A DNA stretch of 32,408 nucleotides from Streptomyces sp. CNQ085. GTDB lineage: Bacteria > Actinomycetota > Actinomycetes > Streptomycetales > Streptomycetaceae. The first letter of the stretch is position 1; the number at the start of each line of letters is the position of its first letter. Made by a program: the position numbers and the translations under genes. Under the pieces are notes generated by a model. The model made no database searches and had not been told where the DNA came from. It worked only from the letters and a program-made list of their open reading frames with translations. The stretch covers positions 1-32,408 of the forward strand of contig NZ_JAJFAU010000037.1 of assembly GCF_022614595.1 (NCBI RefSeq). The letters run 5' to 3'. Shown piece after piece: positions 1 through 20,471 of this stretch.

Positions 1-12206
<12,206 letters not shown>

Positions 12207-12405
12207 GTTCTCTCCCGCGGATGACTCGTCGCCACGTTTTCGGAAACTGAAACGGACCTGTGGGGGTCGGGTGCGCGGCGGCCGGGAATGTGGGGGTGTG
12301 GCCTGATCTGTTCGCGCTTCTGGTCCGATTATTCGGACAGTCGACTGGTGGAAACACAAGGACTGGACCGCGGCGCGGGATCATGACGGCGCCGACGGGC
12401 CGCTG
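12207..12405 (-). promoter_or_regulatory. Leader/promoter region of the PKS gene with two adjacent palindromes
   Basis: This non-coding stretch lies directly upstream of the GTG start of the large PKS. It contains a 16-bp inverted repeat, GTCCGA-N4-TCGGAC, at 12323-12338, which shares its last base with a 10-bp palindrome, CAGTCGACTG, at 12338-12347. Such paired symmetry is typical of protein-binding operators. No convincing -10/-35 pair could be chosen by eye, so the role as a promoter is inferred from position only. Confidence 0.4.
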
Positions 12406-12606
12406 AGAGCCTGTGTCATTTCCCCGGCCGGGCGCGCGACGCCTGGCACGCACGCTCGCCGCGTTGCCGAAAAGCCCTAGCAGCTCCTCCCCCACGCTCG
12501 GCTTCGCTCGCGCGGGGGCACCCCCCATCAAGGACTTTCCGGCGCCTTGCGATCGCACGCACCAGACGCCGCGCGCTGATCCGACCGGGGATATGACACA
12601 GGCTCT
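12406..12606. mobile_element. 201-bp near-palindromic MITE-like element
   Basis: The ends AGAGCCTGTGTCAT and their inverted copy bound the element. The outer 26 bp of the two arms match with only two differences. After a 4-bp insertion in the right arm, similarity continues for about 45 bp more. The centre holds a hairpin formed by CCCCC-rich and GGGGG-rich arms around a GC-rich loop. There is no transposase frame. The long terminal inverted repeats, small size and lack of coding capacity fit a non-autonomous insertion element. I could not make out a target duplication, and the parent IS family is not identified. It lies between the glycosyltransferase stop and the PKS leader, so it would be transcribed if the operon reads through. 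Confidence 0.7.
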
Positions 12607-12642
12607 GGGGGCCGCGTCGGCGGTGTCCGCGAAGGAGGTTGG

Positions 12643-13851
12643 TCACATGCGGGCCAGGACCTCCAGGTGGGTCACGGCCGCGTCGAGGCCCGGCAGTGCG
12701 AGCATCTCTTTCCGGGCGCGCCGCGCCTCGTCGGCGACGGTCTCGTCGGCCAGCAGCCGACGGCAGGCCTGAAGCATGGGTTCGGCGCCGCGGGAGGCGA
12801 TGTGCTCGCCGAGTCCGAGGTCGGCGACGCGCAGCGCGTTGTACTGCTGGTCGCCGAACATGGGCCGTACCGCCATGGGGACGCCGGCGCGCACGGACTC
12901 GCGGATGCCGTTGTAGCCGCCGTGGGTGACGAACAGGTCGGCGTGTTCAAGGAGGAGTTGCTGCGGGAAGCGGTCGACGACGCGGACGTGGGGGGCGGCC
13001 TTGGTCGTGTCGACGGGCATGCCGAGCGTGGAGACGACGGCCGCGCAGTCCAGTGCGGAAAGGGCCTCGACGACCGTGTTCAGAGGCTCGGCGGGGTCGT
13101 AGACGGGGATGGGGGCGCCGAACTCGCGTGCCTTGTCGAGGAATTCGAGGACGGTGCCGGGCAGTCCGGTACCCAGGGAGGCGAGTACGAGGGGCCGGTC
13201 GGCGGGCAGTTCGGGGAACCAGTCGGGCAGGGACTCGCCGCGGGTGACGGTGCGGGGCTGGCGGTAGGCGACGGCGTCGGGGGCGAGGGGGCGGGCGAAG
13301 GTGTAGGGGGCCGGCATGCAGTCGAGCCGTCCGTGCCGGTAGACGGCGACCGGGTCGTCGGTCTCGGGCAGGCCGAGCTCGCGGCGCCGGTCGTTCAGCA
13401 GCGGCAGCAGCAGCGCCGGGTCGAGGAACTGGCCGGAGCCGGACGGCGCGGGCACGTGCGGTACGCCGAGGGTCTCGGCGACGAGGAGGGCTGCGAACTC
13501 GTAGCCGTCGCGCAGGACGACGTCTGGGCGGAAGTCGCGGGCGAGCGGCAGCAACAGGTGGTAGACGTCGACGAGTTGGGGCCCGCAGCCGAGGGTGGCC
13601 CACAGCTCGTGAGCGAAGCGGCTGAACTCCTTGGGGATGGGCAGCTTGCCCTCGAAGAGCAGCCGCATCCCCTGGGCGGTGATGTCGGTGTAGACGCCCT
13701 CGATACGGGCCCGCTCACCGGCGAGCACGGGCGCGAGCTTGTCGGCCGTGACGACGAGGACGTCATGCCCGGCCTCGCCGAGGGCGCGCACGAGCGGCAG
13801 GCAGGCGCGCGCGTGGGAGGGCGAGCCGGTGATGCTGCACAGCACCCGCAT
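12643..13851 (-). CDS. GT-B glycosyltransferase (macrolide/UGT type), copy 1
   Basis: This 402-residue enzyme should move a sugar from an NDP-sugar to the polyketide or to a sugar already on it. The N-terminal acceptor half begins MRVLCSITGSPSHA, and the C-terminal donor half carries THGGYNGIRESVRAGVPMAV, the GT1-family donor-binding signature (the HGGYN form of the usual HGG). Length is normal for macrolide glycosyltransferases. ATG is preceded by GAAAGG at about 9 nt. The gene starts 44 bp after the UDP-glucose dehydrogenase stop, and that enzyme is the obvious source of a UDP-glucuronate donor. It is clearly paralogous to the glycosyltransferase at 19197-20471. The actual donor and acceptor cannot be read from the sequence. 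Confidence 0.9.
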   Translation of the reverse strand: MRVLCSITGSPSHARACLPLVRALGEAGHDVLVVTADKLAPVLAGERARIEGVYTDITAQGMRLLFEGKLPIPKEFSRFAHELWATLGCGPQLVDVYHLLLPLARDFRPDVVLRDGYEFAALLVAETLGVPHVPAPSGSGQFLDPALLLPLLNDRRRELGLPETDDPVAVYRHGRLDCMPAPYTFARPLAPDAVAYRQPRTVTRGESLPDWFPELPADRPLVLASLGTGLPGTVLEFLDKAREFGAPIPVYDPAEPLNTVVEALSALDCAAVVSTLGMPVDTTKAAPHVRVVDRFPQQLLLEHADLFVTHGGYNGIRESVRAGVPMAVRPMFGDQQYNALRVADLGLGEHIASRGAEPMLQACRRLLADETVADEARRARKEMLALPGLDAAVTHLEVLARM

Positions 13852-13894
13852 GGTGACGGACCTTTCTCTACGGTCTCAGGGGCCTATACGGCGG

Positions 13895-15211
13895 TCAGGC
13901 GGGCTCGACCGGGCTGGTGCCGGTGCCGTGCCAGGCGAGGCCCGCGGCGCTGAGGGCGGCCGGGTCGAGGTGGTTGCGGGTGTCGACGACGAAGGGGCGG
14001 TGCAGATCGGCCGCGATCCGGGTCCAGTCGAGGGTGCGGTAGTGCGGCCACTCGGTGCACAGAACCAGCGCGGAGGCGCCCTTGGCGGCCTGGCGAGGGT
14101 CGTCGACGACGGTGATGTCGGCGGGGAGCTCGGTGTTCCGGGTGACGGGGACCGCCGGGTCGTGGGCGGTGAGTTCGGCGCCGCGGCGGGCGAGTTCGAC
14201 GGCGAGGGCGAGCGCCGGTGAGTCGCGCAGGTCGTCGGTGCCGGCCTTGAAGGTGAGGCCGAGCAGCCCGATCCGTACGTCGGCGAGGGATCCGTCGGCG
14301 TCGCCGCACAGCCGGACGATCTTGTCGGCGATCCGGGTCCGCTGGTGGGAGTTGGTGTCGATGGCGGCCCGCACAAGCGGGAAGTCCACGCCGAGGGCCT
14401 CGGCCGTGCCGAGCAGGGCGCGGGTGTCCTTGGGCAGGCAGGAGCCGCCCCAGCCGGGTCCGGGGCGCAGGAACGCGCCGCCGATGCGGTGGTCCTGGCC
14501 GAGGGCCGCGGTGACCCGGCCGATGTCGGCGCCGGCCTGCTCGCACAGCTCGGCGAGGGTGTTGACGTAGGACAGCTTGACGGCGAGGAAGCAGTTCGCG
14601 GCGTACTTGACGACCTCGGCGCTGGCCGCGTCGGCGATGACGACGGGCGCGTCGACCCCGGCGAACAGCTCGGCGACCTGTGCGGCGGCCCAGGGGCTCT
14701 CGGAGCCGATGACGACCCGGTCGGGCTGGAGGAAGTCGCTGACGGAGGTGCCCTCGCGCAGGAACTCCGGGTTGCTGACCACGCCGATGTCGGTGCGGCC
14801 GAGGGCGGCGGTGACGCGGGCGGCGGTGCCGACCGGCACGGTCGACTTGGTGACCAGGACGCTGTCGGGTTCCAGCAGGGTGCGGATCTCCTCGACGACG
14901 GCGTCCACGGCGGTCAGGTCGGCGCGTCCGTCGGGTCCGGTGGGGGTGCCGACGCAGATGAACACGGTGCGGGCGCCCCTTACGGCGTCGGCGGCGCCGA
15001 CGACGAAGCGGAGGCGGCCCGCGTCGAGCCCGGCGCGCACGAGCTCGGGCAGGCCCTCCTCCAGGATGCGCACTTCGCCGTGGTTGAGCTCCGCGACCTT
15101 GACCGGATCCAGGTCGGCGCAGACCACCCGGTGTCCGAGCGACGCCAGGCAGGCTCCGGCGGTGAGTCCGACATAGCCGGTGCCGATGACGGCGATGGTG
15201 TGGCGGTGCAC
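13895..15211 (-). CDS. UDP-glucose 6-dehydrogenase
   Basis: This enzyme oxidises UDP-glucose to UDP-glucuronic acid with two NAD+. The 438-residue protein has the N-terminal NAD motif GTGYVG (residues 10-15), the helix NCFLAVKLSYVNTLAE with its conserved Lys, and the catalytic Cys258 in GGSCLPKDT. The C-terminal UDP-binding domain is present (LGLTFKAGTDDLRDSP). The GTG at 15211 is chosen because GAGG sits 8 nt upstream; a second in-frame GTG at 15218 is possible. The gene begins 44 nt after the GMC oxidoreductase. In a cluster with two glycosyltransferases and no dTDP-hexose genes in view, its likely job is to supply a uronic acid or a sugar derived from one. Orthologs also serve cell-wall polysaccharides, but the position in the run argues for the product pathway. 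Confidence 0.93.
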   Translation of the reverse strand: MHRHTIAVIGTGYVGLTAGACLASLGHRVVCADLDPVKVAELNHGEVRILEEGLPELVRAGLDAGRLRFVVGAADAVRGARTVFICVGTPTGPDGRADLTAVDAVVEEIRTLLEPDSVLVTKSTVPVGTAARVTAALGRTDIGVVSNPEFLREGTSVSDFLQPDRVVIGSESPWAAAQVAELFAGVDAPVVIADAASAEVVKYAANCFLAVKLSYVNTLAELCEQAGADIGRVTAALGQDHRIGGAFLRPGPGWGGSCLPKDTRALLGTAEALGVDFPLVRAAIDTNSHQRTRIADKIVRLCGDADGSLADVRIGLLGLTFKAGTDDLRDSPALALAVELARRGAELTAHDPAVPVTRNTELPADITVVDDPRQAAKGASALVLCTEWPHYRTLDWTRIAADLHRPFVVDTRNHLDPAALSAAGLAWHGTGTSPVEPA

Positions 15212-15255
15212 GGCAGCCACCTCGTTTCTCGCTGAGTTCGCTGACTTCGCTGCGG

Positions 15256-16794
15256 TCAGACGCCGATGAGCCGTGCGCTGATGGACGCGGCGGCCCGGAT
15301 GGCCAGGGCCACGCTGTACAGCGTCGGGTTGACGGCGGTGGCGGTCGGGATGACCCCGTTGCCGCCGACGTAGAGGTTGTCGAAGCCCCAGACGCGGCTG
15401 TCGGTGTCGCAGACCGAGCTGCCGTCGTCGACGGGGCCCATACGTACGGTGCCCTGGTAGTGCTTGGAGCTGCCGGCGGGGAACAGCTCGGGTCGCTCCA
15501 GGAACTCGCCGCCGAGGGCCTCGGCGACGGCCTCCTGGTCCGCGCGGGCCTGTGCGGCGCCCGCGAGGTCGCGTTCGGTGAGGTCGTAGTGGACCGTCAT
15601 GTTGGGCATGCCGTACGCGTCGGCCTCGCTGGTGGAGAACTCGATGCGGTCCTGGGCGCGGATCTCCTTGGCGCCGTACCAGACCATGCCGACGAACAGC
15701 GCCGGGTCGACGCCCTCCAGCGGTGAAGTGTCGATGGTCATGACCTGGCCGTGGTTGCGGCGGCCGGGGTCGGCGAACGGCACCCAGAAGCGGCCGGTCT
15801 CCAGGTCGCGGATGTCGCCGCCGAACTCGACGGTGCCGCGGGCCTCGATGCCGGCGACGGGGCCGTCCTTGACGTGGACGGAACTGACGGTCTTCGGCTG
15901 GTCGTTGAGGTAGCGGCCGAGGGCGTCGGGGCGGATGCCGGAGGCCCACAGCAGCTGCGGGGTGCGCAGCGCGTCGGCGCAGACGGCGACGGCGGATGCG
16001 CGGACGGCGAACTCTGTGCCGGTCGGGAGGTGTTCGAGAAGGGCGCCGGTGACCTTGCGGCCGGTGAACAGCAAGCGCCGGCACATGGTCTCGTCGGCGA
16101 TGCGGAAGCGTCCGTCGCCCGCGGTGGCGCAGGCGGAGGCGAGCGGGCCGAGCACGGTGTCGGGCCCGGCCCACAACGGCCGGCGGCCCGGGCGGGGCGT
16201 GCAGGCGAGCGGCATGGTGCCGACGCCATGGCCGACCGGGTAGTCGCCGTCGAAGAGCTGGCCGAGCGTCTTCAGGACGAGGTCGCCCGCCTCGGTGGGA
16301 GGGTAGGCGTCGCGGGTGACGCCCAGCAGGTGCTCGGCGACGGACAGGACGGCGTCGAGGTCGTCGGCGGGCAGGAAGGGTAACCGTTCGGTGTCCAGCG
16401 GGCGGGGGACGGTGCAGGCCCAGTGCACGCCCATCCCGCCGACGTTGCTGGACATGACCGCGGCCGGCATGCCGGACTGCTCCGGCTCGTCGTCGCGGCG
16501 GGGCCGCAGCAGATGGGTGCCGCGGTCCGCGTACTTCTTCACCAGGGCGCCGTCCTCGCCGGGTGCGGTCTCGGGATCGCGCCCCTGGGAACGGGCCTGG
16601 GCCGCGGCCCGTTCCGGTGCGGGCAGGTTGCCGAGGTGCAGCCCGGCCTGCCCGGTCAGGCGCGGCCCGAGGTCGGCCATCAGGATCCGGGCGTGCGGTA
16701 CGGCGTCGTACACCCGGCGGGCGACGGCCGACCCCACGGGGCCGCTTCCGACGACGAGCAGGTCGACCGTCGGTGGAAGCTCGGGACAGCTCAT
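15256..16794 (-). CDS. Pyranose-oxidase-like GMC flavoenzyme
   Basis: This 512-residue FAD enzyme belongs to the glucose-methanol-choline (GMC) family. The FAD fingerprint is VVGSGPVG (Gly16, Gly18, Gly21). The segment VGGMGVHWACTVPRP matches the pyranose 2-oxidase region around the flavin-linking histidine (STHW there, GVHW here; His124). The C-terminal half has HYQGTVRMG (His445) and VNPTLYS (Asn489), the usual GMC catalytic pair. The family oxidises ring hydroxyls (C2 or C3) of free sugars or glycosides to ketones. Here it may oxidise a sugar bound for, or already on, the polyketide. AGGAGA lies 11 nt before the ATG. Leu138 is encoded by TTA (16381-16383). A truncated paralog lies at 21596-21670. 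Oxidation of the aglycone is also possible. Confidence 0.88.
   Translation of the reverse strand: MSCPELPPTVDLLVVGSGPVGSAVARRVYDAVPHARILMADLGPRLTGQAGLHLGNLPAPERAAAQARSQGRDPETAPGEDGALVKKYADRGTHLLRPRRDDEPEQSGMPAAVMSSNVGGMGVHWACTVPRPLDTERLPFLPADDLDAVLSVAEHLLGVTRDAYPPTEAGDLVLKTLGQLFDGDYPVGHGVGTMPLACTPRPGRRPLWAGPDTVLGPLASACATAGDGRFRIADETMCRRLLFTGRKVTGALLEHLPTGTEFAVRASAVAVCADALRTPQLLWASGIRPDALGRYLNDQPKTVSSVHVKDGPVAGIEARGTVEFGGDIRDLETGRFWVPFADPGRRNHGQVMTIDTSPLEGVDPALFVGMVWYGAKEIRAQDRIEFSTSEADAYGMPNMTVHYDLTERDLAGAAQARADQEAVAEALGGEFLERPELFPAGSSKHYQGTVRMGPVDDGSSVCDTDSRVWGFDNLYVGGNGVIPTATAVNPTLYSVALAIRAAASISARLIGV
16381..16383 (-). promoter_or_regulatory. TTA leucine codon (candidate bldA control point)
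   Basis: Codon 138 of the GMC oxidoreductase, in the stretch ERLPFL, reads TTA. In Streptomyces this codon needs the bldA leucyl-tRNA, which accumulates late in growth, and it is known to gate antibiotic genes. Scanning by eye, I saw no other TTA codon in the genes of this window. This is unusual because the codon more often sits in regulators. Confidence 0.7.
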
Positions 16795-16866
16795 GGGGAC
16801 GCGACTCTCCTTCTGTGCGGTGCGGTGGGGGGGCAGGGGCGCGGCGTGCCGGCCGTGCCCATCAGG

Positions 16867-18345
16867 TCAATGGGCCGCGCGGCTCGCGGCGTAGTAGTCG
16901 CGGACCTGCTGGGCGAAGGCCGGGTTCATCTGCGCCTTGGCGAGGATCTCGGCGGGCGGGGTGAACTCGTCGTCGAGGGCTTCGGCGAACTTGGCGAAAC
17001 CGGCGCGCAGTTGGGCCTCGATGACGGCGGGCCAGGCGTTGGGGATCTTCCACTCGTCCTCGTAGCCGGTGGCGAGCAGGTGGGTGACGGCGGTCCCGAC
17101 GACGTCGGTACGGCTGTGCGCCTGGGTCGGCCTGCGCACGGGCTGGAACACGGACAGGTCGTGGCGGGTGTCCTCACCGAGGATGCGGCGGGCCATCTCG
17201 TCGGCGAGCAGCGGCGACAGGTGTAGTCCGTCGCGGTAGGTGCCGGTCATCATCCACAGGCCGTCCATGCCGGCGCTGCCGACGAGCGGAAAGCCGTCGA
17301 AGGCGACGGGCCGGTTACCGACCTGGATCTTCTCGATGCCGGCGGTGTCGAGGTCGCGGCGCAGCTGGCGCAGGGCGCAGCCGAGCAGGAAGGTGGCGTC
17401 GCGGATGGACGGCACGTCGGCGGGCTCGGGCTCGATGGCGTTGGTGGCGCCGAGGTAGACGTGGCCCTGGCCGCGCGGCACCAGGTGCAGGCCACAGGCG
17501 AAGGCGCGGTTGGGGGTGCGCAGCACGCTGGTCGGGCCGGGCACGTTCGGGTTGACGCGGGCGACGACGGAGACACCGACGCCGGCGCACAGCCGCGGGA
17601 TGCTGCCGTTCAGGGCGGGCACGGTGTCGAGGAGGGTCTGGGAGGCGGCGCCGGCGGCGAGCACGACCTGGCCGGCGGTGAGCGTGTCGCCGCTGACGAG
17701 CTTGACGCCGGTGATGCGCTCGCCCTCGCTGAGCAGGCTCTCGCCGAAGCCGTCGAGGAGGGTGCCGCCGGCCTTCAGGAGCGCCGTCTGCAGCCGGGCC
17801 AGGAGCCGGCCGGAGTCGACGGCGTGCTCGCCGGGGATGAACATACCCATCAGGGGCCGGGCCAGCGGGTCGGGGTCGAGCCAGCCGAGCTCGGCCGGGT
17901 CGATGTCCTCGTACGGCTCCTTGTAGTCGTCCAGGGTCTTGCGGATGGCCGCGTAGTTGGCGGAGTCGATGCCGGGCACGCCCACCGAGTTCAGCAGCAT
18001 CACGGTGCCGTCGGCGCAGCGCAGGTCCTCGTCCTCGCCGGTCTCCTCGGACAGCTGGTCCAGCCAGTCGTCCCACAGGCGGGTGGCCTGCACGCCGAGG
18101 TCGAGCTTGGCGCGACCCTGCTCGCTGGCGACGAGGGTGGAGGTGACCTCGCCGAAGGTGCCGAGCATGGCGCCGGCCGCGGTGGAGGCGGCCCAGGGCT
18201 GGTCGGTGCGGCCGAGGACGGCCACCTTGGTGCCACGGCGGGCGAGGGTCAGGCCGAGGGACAGGCCGAGCACACCGTTGCCGACGACGAGGACCTCGAA
18301 GGTCGAGCCGGCCGGGTTGTCGCTGGTCATCGCTTTCGTTCCCAT
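16867..18345 (-). CDS. FAD-dependent oxidoreductase of the DAO / glycine-oxidase (ThiO-like) family
   Basis: The 492-residue protein starts with an FAD dinucleotide fold (VVGNGVLGLSLG, about residues 21-32). It has the DAO-family pattern: a GAML stretch after the fold, VVLAAGAAS in the middle, and the C-terminal flavin-contact segment MTGTYRDGLHLSPLLADE. Relatives oxidise C-N bonds of amino acids or secondary amines with oxygen. In several macrolactam clusters, glycine-oxidase homologs help make beta-amino starters, but their partner enzymes are not in this window. Residues 407-492 form an extra, probably helical tail beyond the usual family end. ATG at 18345 or at 18330 is possible; the latter has the better spacing to GGGA. 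The substrate is unknown. Confidence 0.85.
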   Translation of the reverse strand: MGTKAMTSDNPAGSTFEVLVVGNGVLGLSLGLTLARRGTKVAVLGRTDQPWAASTAAGAMLGTFGEVTSTLVASEQGRAKLDLGVQATRLWDDWLDQLSEETGEDEDLRCADGTVMLLNSVGVPGIDSANYAAIRKTLDDYKEPYEDIDPAELGWLDPDPLARPLMGMFIPGEHAVDSGRLLARLQTALLKAGGTLLDGFGESLLSEGERITGVKLVSGDTLTAGQVVLAAGAASQTLLDTVPALNGSIPRLCAGVGVSVVARVNPNVPGPTSVLRTPNRAFACGLHLVPRGQGHVYLGATNAIEPEPADVPSIRDATFLLGCALRQLRRDLDTAGIEKIQVGNRPVAFDGFPLVGSAGMDGLWMMTGTYRDGLHLSPLLADEMARRILGEDTRHDLSVFQPVRRPTQAHSRTDVVGTAVTHLLATGYEDEWKIPNAWPAVIEAQLRAGFAKFAEALDDEFTPPAEILAKAQMNPAFAQQVRDYYAASRAAH

Positions 18346-18508
18346 CCTGTGAACCGCCGCGCCGGGCGCGGGGGATGCGGGGGCGTGTCAGGGTCGTCGG
18401 GTTCCGGCGGTGTCCGGGGCCGCGGGGTACTCGGGGATCGGCCGGGGCGGGCGCCACGGGAGCGGTCGGGTGGGTGCCGCGGGTCGCCGGGGTGCGTGCG
18501 TCGGACGG

Positions 18509-19171
18509 TCAGCCCGGATAGGTACCGAACGCGGTGCGGGTGCCGTACGGGTCGAGTTGCATGGTGAGGCCGCACTCGTCCTCCCAGCGTTCGGTGATCT
18601 GCACGCCCTCGGAGCGGTTGACGTCGTCGAGCATCACGGTGGCGCCGGGCGCGAGGTGGTCCTTCAGCGCGGGTACGGCCGGGTAGCGGGCCATCTTGCG
18701 GCCCTGCTCCCAGCCGGGCGGGCCGTCGACGAGCAGCAGGTCGATCTTGCCGTGTTTGTCGGTGAAGGCGCCGACCTCGTCCTCGACTGTCCCGGGCTCG
18801 TACCACTCGACGCGCTTGACGGCGGCCGGGTGCTCGGCGAGCGGGGCGTGCACGACGCGGGCGACCTCGCTCAGGCCCTCCTGCGCCAGCTGGTTGTTCA
18901 CCCAGCGGGCCCACTTCTCGTCGTGCTCCATGGAGAGCACGTTGCCGTGGCCGCGCTGGGCGAGGTAGCGGGCGAAGACGATCGTGGAGGTGCCGCTGCC
19001 GCACTCGACGATGACCTTGCGGTCGCCGAGGGCGATGTCGTCGAGCAGTTTGATCAGGGCGCCGGGTCGCAGCGACCACGCGGAGAACGGCAGGTAGGGG
19101 CCGTTCAACAGCGGGGCGAGCCGGATCCACGAGGCCAGGTCGTAGAACGCCCTGAGGAACTGTGTGTCCAT
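18509..19171 (-). CDS. Class I SAM-dependent methyltransferase (Methyltransf_24-like)
   Basis: The 220-residue protein has motif I VECGSGTST (residues 55-63), an acidic ribose-binding strand (LSMEHDEKW), then DLLLVDGPPGWEQGR and VMLDDVNRSEG. These are typical of the methyltransferase group that includes sugar and small-molecule O-methyltransferases. It presumably transfers a methyl group from SAM to an O or N of the sugar or polyketide. ATG at 19171 is preceded by AGGAG at about 8 nt and lies 25 bp after the glycosyltransferase stop, so the two are almost certainly co-transcribed. A 163-bp G+C-rich gap without recognisable features separates it from the next gene. Confidence 0.85.
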   Translation of the reverse strand: MDTQFLRAFYDLASWIRLAPLLNGPYLPFSAWSLRPGALIKLLDDIALGDRKVIVECGSGTSTIVFARYLAQRGHGNVLSMEHDEKWARWVNNQLAQEGLSEVARVVHAPLAEHPAAVKRVEWYEPGTVEDEVGAFTDKHGKIDLLLVDGPPGWEQGRKMARYPAVPALKDHLAPGATVMLDDVNRSEGVQITERWEDECGLTMQLDPYGTRTAFGTYPG

Positions 19172-19196
19172 CTGCCTGCTCCTGTCTGGGTCCCGG

Positions 19197-20471
19197 TCAG
19201 TGCCCGGCGAGGGCGACGAGGTGGTCGACGGCGGCGGTGACCTGCGGCAGCGCGAGCATGTGCCGCTGCGCGGTGCGCGCCGCGTGGGTGTGTCCGGGGT
19301 CGTCGAGCAGCCGGGTGACGGTGTCGGCGACATCGTCGGCCGCGGCGCTGGGCACGCGCAGCCCGAGCCCGTACTCGGTCACCCGGCTCGCGTTGTGCGC
19401 CTGGTCGCTGAGTTCGGGCAGGACGGCCATGGGGACGCCGGCCCGGACGGCCTCGCGGACGCTGTTGTAGCCGCCGTGGGTGAACAGGAGCTGGGCGGTC
19501 TCCAGCAGCAGCGGCTGCGGGATGCTCTCGAAGAGGTGCACATTGGCGCCGACGGCGGCCAGGTCGACGGGCATGCCCCGGGTGGCGACGACGGCCGTGC
19601 AGTCCACCTGGGACAGGCCCTTGACGACGGTGGTCAGCGGGTTGGCGTCACCCGGCATGAGCGCGCCCACGACCAGCGCGGGGTCGCCCTCGATGTCCAG
19701 GCCCTCGAAGAGGTGTCCGGCGACCACGCCGTCGAAGAACAAGTCGAGGATGCGCGGAAAGACGGCGTGGTGCATCAGCGAGGCGAACACATTGGTGCTG
19801 GAGACCACCACGAGCGGCTTGTCGCCGGGCAGGTCACGCAGCCACTCGGGGCCGGTCTCGGCGCGCACGACGGCGGACGGCTGCTGGTAGGCGAAGGTGC
19901 CGTCGATCTCGTGGGCGGTGAAGGCGTATTCGGGCGGCATGCAGTCGAAGCGGCCGTGTGCGTGGATCGCTTCGGCCGAATCGCTCTCGGGCAGGCCCAG
20001 TTCGGCGCGACGCAGGTTCAGCTCGGCCAGGGCCAGCTTCGCGTCGAGGTACTGGCCGCCGCCGGAGGGCGCGGTGACGTGCGGGATGCCGAGCCTCTCG
20101 GCGACCAGCTGGCCGGCGAACTCGACGCCGCTGCGCAGGATCACGTCCGGCTTGAAATCCTCTGCGACGTCGAGGAGTTGACGGTAGGCGTCGGTGACGT
20201 GCGGGCCGCATGCGGTGGCGAGGAGGGTCTGCGGCGAGAACGGGTCGGAGGGGGCGACGTCGATGCGCTTTTGCTGCAGCAGGCTGAGCACGATCTCGGC
20301 CATGTCGGTGAACAGCGGCAGGACGCGGACGTTCTCGCCCTGGAAGACGTCGGCCATCTCCGGCGGCGAGACCACGGTGACCTCGTGCCCGGCCTCCGCC
20401 GCGGCGCGGGCCAGCGGCAGCAGGGCGCGGGCGTTGGAGGGCGACAGCGCGAGGCTGCAGAGAATGCGCAC
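19197..20471 (-). CDS. GT-B glycosyltransferase (macrolide/UGT type), copy 2
   Basis: This 424-residue paralog of the enzyme at 12643-13851 has the same plan: N-terminal MRILCSLALSPSNARALLPL and donor-site THGGYNSVREAVRAGVPMAV near the C terminus. The start is set at the GTG at 20471, not the ATG two codons earlier. AAAGGA abuts that ATG, but it sits at a proper 6-nt distance from the GTG, and the shorter start lines up with MRVLC of the paralog. It is the first gene of the tailoring run and probably carries the operon promoter upstream, where three heptamer-like repeats are seen. Two related transferases suggest a disaccharide or two glycosylation sites. Donor and acceptor are unknown. Confidence 0.9.
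   Translation of the reverse strand: MRILCSLALSPSNARALLPLARAAAEAGHEVTVVSPPEMADVFQGENVRVLPLFTDMAEIVLSLLQQKRIDVAPSDPFSPQTLLATACGPHVTDAYRQLLDVAEDFKPDVILRSGVEFAGQLVAERLGIPHVTAPSGGGQYLDAKLALAELNLRRAELGLPESDSAEAIHAHGRFDCMPPEYAFTAHEIDGTFAYQQPSAVVRAETGPEWLRDLPGDKPLVVVSSTNVFASLMHHAVFPRILDLFFDGVVAGHLFEGLDIEGDPALVVGALMPGDANPLTTVVKGLSQVDCTAVVATRGMPVDLAAVGANVHLFESIPQPLLLETAQLLFTHGGYNSVREAVRAGVPMAVLPELSDQAHNASRVTEYGLGLRVPSAAADDVADTVTRLLDDPGHTHAARTAQRHMLALPQVTAAVDHLVALAGH

Noticed and set aside
15212..15255. Three imperfect 9-bp repeats (AGCGAAGTC-like) in the gap before the UDP-glucose dehydrogenase
   Set aside because: They are short, lie within a 44-bp intra-operon gap next to the ribosome binding site, and have no other support as an operator.
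13895..16174. A 759-codon frame that would fuse sequence upstream to the UDP-glucose dehydrogenase
   Set aside because: The upstream part is a wrong-frame reading of the GMC gene. The dehydrogenase has its own GTG with a ribosome binding site at 15211 and a normal N terminus there.
16867..18345. A beta-amino-acid starter route as in macrolactam clusters, based on the glycine-oxidase-like gene
   Set aside because: No glutamate mutase, thioesterase partner, adenylation enzyme or aminoacyl loading gene is in the window, and the loading AT looks like a simple acyl-CoA type.
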